Notes under the pieces: generated by a model
What the model was told of the DNA's origin: nothing
Seen by the model: only the letters and a program-made list of their open reading frames with translations
The model's database searches: none
Translations under genes and position numbers: made by a program
Origin: Verrucomicrobiota bacterium
GTDB taxonomy: Bacteria > Verrucomicrobiota > Verrucomicrobiia > Chthoniobacterales > UBA6821
Assembly (NCBI GenBank): GCA_008933015.1
Contig: WBXH01000003.1
Location: 1 to 50,368 of the forward strand
DNA length: 50,368 nucleotides
Direction of reading: 5' to 3'
In this document: in pieces, positions 46,709 to 50,368 of the stretch
Position numbering within the stretch: the stretch's first letter is position 1
How the letters are laid out: every line of letters starts with the position of its first letter

Positions 46709-47320
46709 ATGGAACAATTGCTTGATCAGCCGGTTTTAGTACTCAACAGGTTGTGGCAGGCCATCAATACCTGCTCTGCTCGCAGGGCGATGACACTCCT
46801 TTATCAGGGTCATGCGCAGGTAGTTGCCGGTGATGGAGGAAATAATTTCCTGACACATGATTTCAGAAGTTGGAGCGATTTTTCACAAATCAATCCCGAA
46901 CCCCGCATGCTCCAAACGATCTCTTTCAGAATCAGGGTGCCACGGATTATCGTGCTCTGTCTGTTTGAGCGTTTACCAAAAAAAGAGGTAAAGTTTACCA
47001 GATTGAATGTCTTTGAGCGGGACAAAAACATGTGCCAGTACTGCGGCAATCTCTTTGATCGGAGCAACCTTAACATCGATCACGTTTTACCACGCGACCG
47101 TGGAGGACAGACAACTTGGGAGAATGTTGTCTGCTCCTGCATTCCCTGCAACACACGAAAGGGAAACAGACTACCTCACGAGGCGAGGATGCAATTGTTG
47201 AAAAAACCGAAACGCCCGAAGTGGAGACCCTTTGTGAATATCACTTTCGCCGGTGGCGTTGATGAGAGTTGGAGCCATTTCATCGATCTCGCCTACTGGA
47301 ACGTTGAATTGGGAGAATAA
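46709..47320 (+). CDS. HNH endonuclease family protein
   Basis: 203 residues from ATG 46709. The N-terminal part has LDQPVLVLNRLWQAINTCSARRAMTLLYQGHAQVV, a module typical of a family of bacterial HNH proteins. The C-terminal HNH domain has CQYCG, NIDHVLPRDRGG with the catalytic His, the conserved Asn in WENVVCSC, and CIPCNTRKGNR, forming a two-CxxC zinc-bound HNH. These stand-alone proteins are widespread and their substrate is unknown; they are not necessarily restriction enzymes. No methylase or toxin partner is next to it. Confidence 0.88.
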   Translation: MEQLLDQPVLVLNRLWQAINTCSARRAMTLLYQGHAQVVAGDGGNNFLTHDFRSWSDFSQINPEPRMLQTISFRIRVPRIIVLCLFERLPKKEVKFTRLNVFERDKNMCQYCGNLFDRSNLNIDHVLPRDRGGQTTWENVVCSCIPCNTRKGNRLPHEARMQLLKKPKRPKWRPFVNITFAGGVDESWSHFIDLAYWNVELGE

Positions 47321-47359
47321 GGGAATAAATTTATATCTCTTTGCGAGAACTTCGCTGGA

Positions 47360-48505
47360 TCAGGCCGTAATCGCTTTTAAGAACTCCTCGAAAAAAGGAG
47401 CGGCATCACGCGGACCGGGTGATGCTTCCGGGTGAAATTGGACCGCCCTGACAGCCTTTGTTCGATGACTGATTCCAGCGACCGTTCCATCGTTGAGATG
47501 TCGGTGCGTCACTTCGAGATCCGCAGGCAGTCCCTTTTCATCAACGGCATAACCGTGATTTTGATAGGTGATGAGAACGCGGCCATTTCTTAAATCCATC
47601 ACCGGTTGGTTGGCTCCGCGGTGACCGAACTTGAGTTTGTAAGTAGTCGCACCGAAGGCGTGAGAGAGAATCTGATGACCTAGACAGATACCGTAAACCG
47701 GTTTCTCTTCGGCAAGGAGGCGCGCTGTTTCATGTGCCGACGTGAGCACTGCAGGATCGCCGGGACCATTCGAGAGGAAAATACCGTCCGGATTGAGAGA
47801 GAGGGTTTCTGCAACTGTCGTGTCGGGAGGAACCACGATCACGCGAATCCCGTGGGCGCGAAGAAGTCTGAGGATGTTCCTCTTCACCCCAAAATCGTAG
47901 AGAACTACCAGAGGTTTCTTGGCCCCTGTTCCCAAGGATGCCGATGAGTTCTTCACGCCGGCAGATTCCTTCGACTCAGCATCCCATTCGTAGACCACCT
48001 TTGTGGAGACCTGCCCCACAAGGTCAAGGTCCTCAAGTCGGGGAGCTGTTTTTGCAGCATTGATAGCTGATTCGACGCTACTTCCATCGGCACAAAGACA
48101 AGCCCTCATGGCACCTTGAGTGCGGAGATGACGAGTCAGCGACCGGGTATCGATACCGGCAATCGCAGGGATGCCATGTTGATTGAGGTAGGAGGTAAGA
48201 TCACCCTTGGAGCGCCAACTGCTGTTGATCCGTGAAAGCTCCTCCACCACGAAACCGCTCACTTGGGGATGTTCGCTCTCCACATCCTCGGAGTTCGTTC
48301 CGTAGTTACCAATCAAGGGGTAGGTCATGGCGACGATCTGTCCGCGGTAAGATGGATCTGTAAGCACTTCCTGATAACCGCACATGGAGGTGTTGAAACA
48401 GATTTCTCCCAAGGCATTCAGGGGCGCTCCAATGGAATAACCATGGAAAACGCGACCATCTTCTAACGCTAGAAATGCAGGGGAATCGAGAGGTGTGGCA
48501 GTCAT
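47360..48505 (-). CDS. carA: carbamoyl-phosphate synthase small subunit
   Basis: Glutaminase subunit supplying ammonia for carbamoyl phosphate in arginine and pyrimidine synthesis. 381 residues: N-terminal domain (ALEDGRVFHGYSIGA; SMCGYQEVLTDPSYRGQIV; YPLIGNYG; VVEELSR) and a class I glutaminase domain (VVLYDFGVKRNILRLL; FLSNGPGDP; nucleophile Cys in YGICLGHQIL; GHRGANQPV; VQFHPEASPGPRDA). carB is not in the window. Divergent from the M23-like peptidase gene. Confidence 0.96.
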   Translation of the reverse strand: MTATPLDSPAFLALEDGRVFHGYSIGAPLNALGEICFNTSMCGYQEVLTDPSYRGQIVAMTYPLIGNYGTNSEDVESEHPQVSGFVVEELSRINSSWRSKGDLTSYLNQHGIPAIAGIDTRSLTRHLRTQGAMRACLCADGSSVESAINAAKTAPRLEDLDLVGQVSTKVVYEWDAESKESAGVKNSSASLGTGAKKPLVVLYDFGVKRNILRLLRAHGIRVIVVPPDTTVAETLSLNPDGIFLSNGPGDPAVLTSAHETARLLAEEKPVYGICLGHQILSHAFGATTYKLKFGHRGANQPVMDLRNGRVLITYQNHGYAVDEKGLPADLEVTHRHLNDGTVAGISHRTKAVRAVQFHPEASPGPRDAAPFFEEFLKAITA

Positions 48506-48631
48506 GAATCGTGGCGAAAAAGTCGTCGTTTACTTCAGCATGCCTCTCCTATCCGTGCAACCAGATTACAATACCAAGAAGGAAAGGTGGGGGTTGCGCC
48601 ATCGGGTTGTGTTTCCTAGGCTTGACTGCCC

Positions 48632-49420
48632 GTGCTGAAGATCTCTCAAATATCCCCCCCCCTAGCTCTGGTGACACTGTTTTTGACGGTGGTTCCATGC
48701 GCCTGCCTAGCCCAGACGATCTCTAAGACCGCCGATGGTTTTGATCTGCCCGTGGCTCCCCCGGCAGGCACCGGATTCTACAAATCACGCGGATTTCGCA
48801 GTGGCGGGCATCTTGGAGAGGATTGGGTTACCGATGGTGGTAGCGCTAAAGGCTTCCGACAACCTGTTCATACGATTGGTAACGGCATTGTTGTGCTGGC
48901 TCGTGATATCCATGTCGCCTGGGGAAACGTCGTCATGATCCGCCATTCCTGGATTGAGAACAGGCAAATCCACTTTGCCGACTCCCTGTACGCGCACCTA
49001 GACCGAATCAATGTCAGGGAGGGCCAGCAAGTTGGCAAGGGGCAGCAGATTGGGGCGATCGGGACCAATCACGGCATGTATCCACCTCACCTCCACTTCG
49101 AGATCCACAAGGACCTCGGTATCGGTGTCAATCATGCGGCAGGAACCCGCGATCTCAGGAGTTACTGGCTACCCACGGAGTTCGTCATGGCTCGGAGGCA
49201 TCTTGCAGGTGGAGGGCGCAATGTTCCTACGCCAGTCGCCAATTTCCTTCTGCCAACAACAGAGCACCCTTGGAACCTCGGCCACTTCTGGCATAGCCCG
49301 AAGAAGAAGTCGACTCATCCGAAATCATCCAAGTCATCCCTCTCCCATCACTCGACAAGCACCGCTCAGAAGCACACCTCCTCCAATACCTGGAAGATCA
49401 ACCATTACTCGGATCCCTAG
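48632..49420 (+). CDS. exported M23-like (LytM) metallopeptidase
   Basis: 262 residues from a GTG start. Signal peptide: SPPLALVTLFLTVVPCACLAQ. The LytM-like fold shows GGHLGEDW (first zinc ligands, HxxxD-like), VHTIGNGIVVLARD, WGNVVMIRHSW, YAHLDRINVREGQQVGKGQQIGAIGTN, and HLHFEIH with the catalytic/zinc His pair. A Ser/His/Lys-rich tail follows from about residue 220. Such enzymes cleave peptidoglycan crosslinks; all four key positions look preserved. No Shine-Dalgarno is evident, so the start is uncertain. Confidence 0.83.
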   Translation: MLKISQISPPLALVTLFLTVVPCACLAQTISKTADGFDLPVAPPAGTGFYKSRGFRSGGHLGEDWVTDGGSAKGFRQPVHTIGNGIVVLARDIHVAWGNVVMIRHSWIENRQIHFADSLYAHLDRINVREGQQVGKGQQIGAIGTNHGMYPPHLHFEIHKDLGIGVNHAAGTRDLRSYWLPTEFVMARRHLAGGGRNVPTPVANFLLPTTEHPWNLGHFWHSPKKKSTHPKSSKSSLSHHSTSTAQKHTSSNTWKINHYSDP

Positions 49421-49602
49421 GATCCTGAGGATGCCGATCTGCGGCGGAAAATGACCAGCATCCCCTCGCCCAATCCCATCAGCACATAGGTTAAGGGTTC
49501 GAAGATTATTCAAAGAAACTACAAGATCAACAGTGGCCCTTGTCCTTGTAATATAATTTCCATTAGAAGCGGGTGCGGCAACAAACAACAGTGACTACAC
49601 GC
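49421..49602. other. intergenic region between M23-like gene and cimA
   Basis: 182 bases between convergent genes. It holds a perfect 12-bp palindrome ACGCCTAGGCGT at 49599-49610, which overlaps the cimA stop. No T-run-backed terminator, RNA gene or open frame stands out; a GGGTTCGAA tract near 49496 is not part of any tRNA fold. Confidence 0.5.
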
Positions 49603-50368
49603 CTAGGCGTTTAGTTTCGTAGCGCGGTATTCGAGGGAGTCGACCAGTGCCATCCAACTTGCCTCGATGATGTTGTCGGAGACCCCGACTGTCCCCCACG
49701 ATTCTGATCCCTCGCTGGAGAGAATGTGGACGCGGGTTCGTGCGGCAGTACCCCTACCCCCGTCGACGATGCGAACCTTGTAGTCGGAGAGGGAAATGCC
49801 CGAGATCCAAGGATGAAGTTGCAGGAGCGCCTTGCGAAGCGCGGCATCGAGCGCATTCACCGGGCCGTCGCCCTCGGCGGTCATCTCCAGCTCACGGTCG
49901 CCGTCACGCAGGGAAACGGTGGCCTCGCACGACGTGGAGGAACCGGCAGCATCGCGCCGGAAGCTGCAGTGATATCCTTTCAACGCGAAGAGCTGTGTGT
50001 GGCGGCCCAGTTCCCTGCGAATGAGGAGATCCAGGGAGGCATCGGCGGCCTCGAACTCAAAGCCTTCCGATTCCATCGCTTTGATCCGTTCCAGCACACG
50101 GAGAACGGCGGGGTTGTCCTTAGTCAGGGCAAGACCGAGTTCCGCTGCCTTCATGAGGATGTTGCTGCGGCCGGAGAGTTCGGAGACCAGGATGTTCTGC
50201 CTGTTTCCAACGGAAGAGGGTTCGATGTGCTCGTAGGCAGCGGCTGTCTTAGCCACGGCATTCACGTGCATCCCTCCTTTATGGGCAAAGGCTGTCACGC
50301 CTACGAATGGGGCCCTGGGATCGGGTTGGCAGTTCGCCAACTCATCAACGAAAAGCGAGACTTCGCGA
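49603..50368 (-). CDS. cimA: (R)-citramalate synthase, C-terminal part (5' end beyond window)
   Basis: Condenses pyruvate and acetyl-CoA to citramalate, opening a threonine-independent route to isoleucine. The frame is open to the window edge, so the catalytic barrel is cut off. What remains is the linker AFAHKGGMHVNAVAKTAAAYEHI, then VGNRQNILVSELSGRSNI, characteristic of CimA rather than LeuA, followed by the C-terminal LeuA-type allosteric domain (CSFRRDAAGSSTSCEATVSL; GPVNALDAALRKALLQLHPWI; YKVRIVDGGRGTAARTRVHI; WGTVGVSDNIIEASWMALVDSLEY). The last domain usually binds isoleucine as feedback inhibitor. Confidence 0.93.
   Translation of the reverse strand, partial: REVSLFVDELANCQPDPRAPFVGVTAFAHKGGMHVNAVAKTAAAYEHIEPSSVGNRQNILVSELSGRSNILMKAAELGLALTKDNPAVLRVLERIKAMESEGFEFEAADASLDLLIRRELGRHTQLFALKGYHCSFRRDAAGSSTSCEATVSLRDGDRELEMTAEGDGPVNALDAALRKALLQLHPWISGISLSDYKVRIVDGGRGTAARTRVHILSSEGSESWGTVGVSDNIIEASWMALVDSLEYRATKLNA

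Noticed and set aside
49490-49510. GGGTTCGAAG resembling a tRNA T-loop
   Set aside because: No matching stems are found in the intergenic region; no cloverleaf can be drawn.

Overview
The window is a stretch of bacterial chromosome, densely packed and moderately GC-rich, with almost entirely housekeeping content. The organism is Gram-negative: it carries LptD for outer-membrane LPS assembly, a heptosyltransferase-type GT9 enzyme, a lipoprotein and several proteins with signal peptides. Gene content and protein style (U32 protein, citramalate synthase, large coiled-coil/TPR exported protein, HNH family, GGYGY-type repeat protein) suggest the Verrucomicrobiota/PVC group. That placement is an inference from general resemblance. 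I see no insertion sequence, prophage, integrase, CRISPR array or rRNA. Many genes lack a clear Shine-Dalgarno sequence, and ATGA stop/start overlaps are common.

Layout. 1-2.3 kb: the end of a class I glutamine amidotransferase, tRNA-Arg(CCG), bioA. 2.3-11.2 kb (minus strand): a long run read tmk, holB, proB, ABC-2 permease, TPR-like membrane protein, GT9 glycosyltransferase, then thiH, thiS, a tandem U32 protein and bioA. 11.3-16.1 kb (minus): an exported protein, a lipoprotein, transaldolase, CTP synthase, a DUF1802 protein. 16.2-20.6 kb (plus): a PHP phosphoesterase, tex, an MFS symporter. 20.6-23.3 kb (minus): secG, panC, nadB. 23.4-27.2 kb (plus): accB, accC, thiE and a MidA-type methyltransferase. 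27.2-34.9 kb (minus): lptD and a complete pstSCAB-phoU operon, preceded by a lipoyl/octanoyl transferase gene. 35.0-39.7 kb (plus): parB without parA, then a membrane fatty acid desaturase, an FAD oxidoreductase, a DUF1365 protein and a Gln/Arg-rich protein, the last four overlapping or nearly so. 39.7-50.4 kb: a TrpF-like protein without the catalytic Cys, a small membrane protein, a purple-acid-phosphatase-like enzyme, tRNA-Gln(TTG), an alkaline-phosphatase-fold protein that has lost most metal ligands, a 987-residue coiled-coil/TPR protein, an HNH protein, carA, an M23-like peptidase, and the 3' part of cimA.

Themes. The window covers cofactor synthesis (biotin, thiamine, NAD, pantothenate, lipoate), amino acid and nucleotide synthesis (proB, carA, cimA, pyrG, tmk), lipid synthesis and modification (accBC, desaturase/FAD/DUF1365) and phosphate acquisition (pst operon, metallophosphatase). 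No obviously new defence or mobile system is present. The most interesting leads are the apparently inactive alkaline-phosphatase homologue, the desaturase-FAD oxidase-DUF1365 lipid operon with its Gln-rich fourth gene, the TrpF-like protein without its cysteine, the orphan parB with an 18-bp palindrome upstream, and the very large exported coiled-coil/TPR protein.
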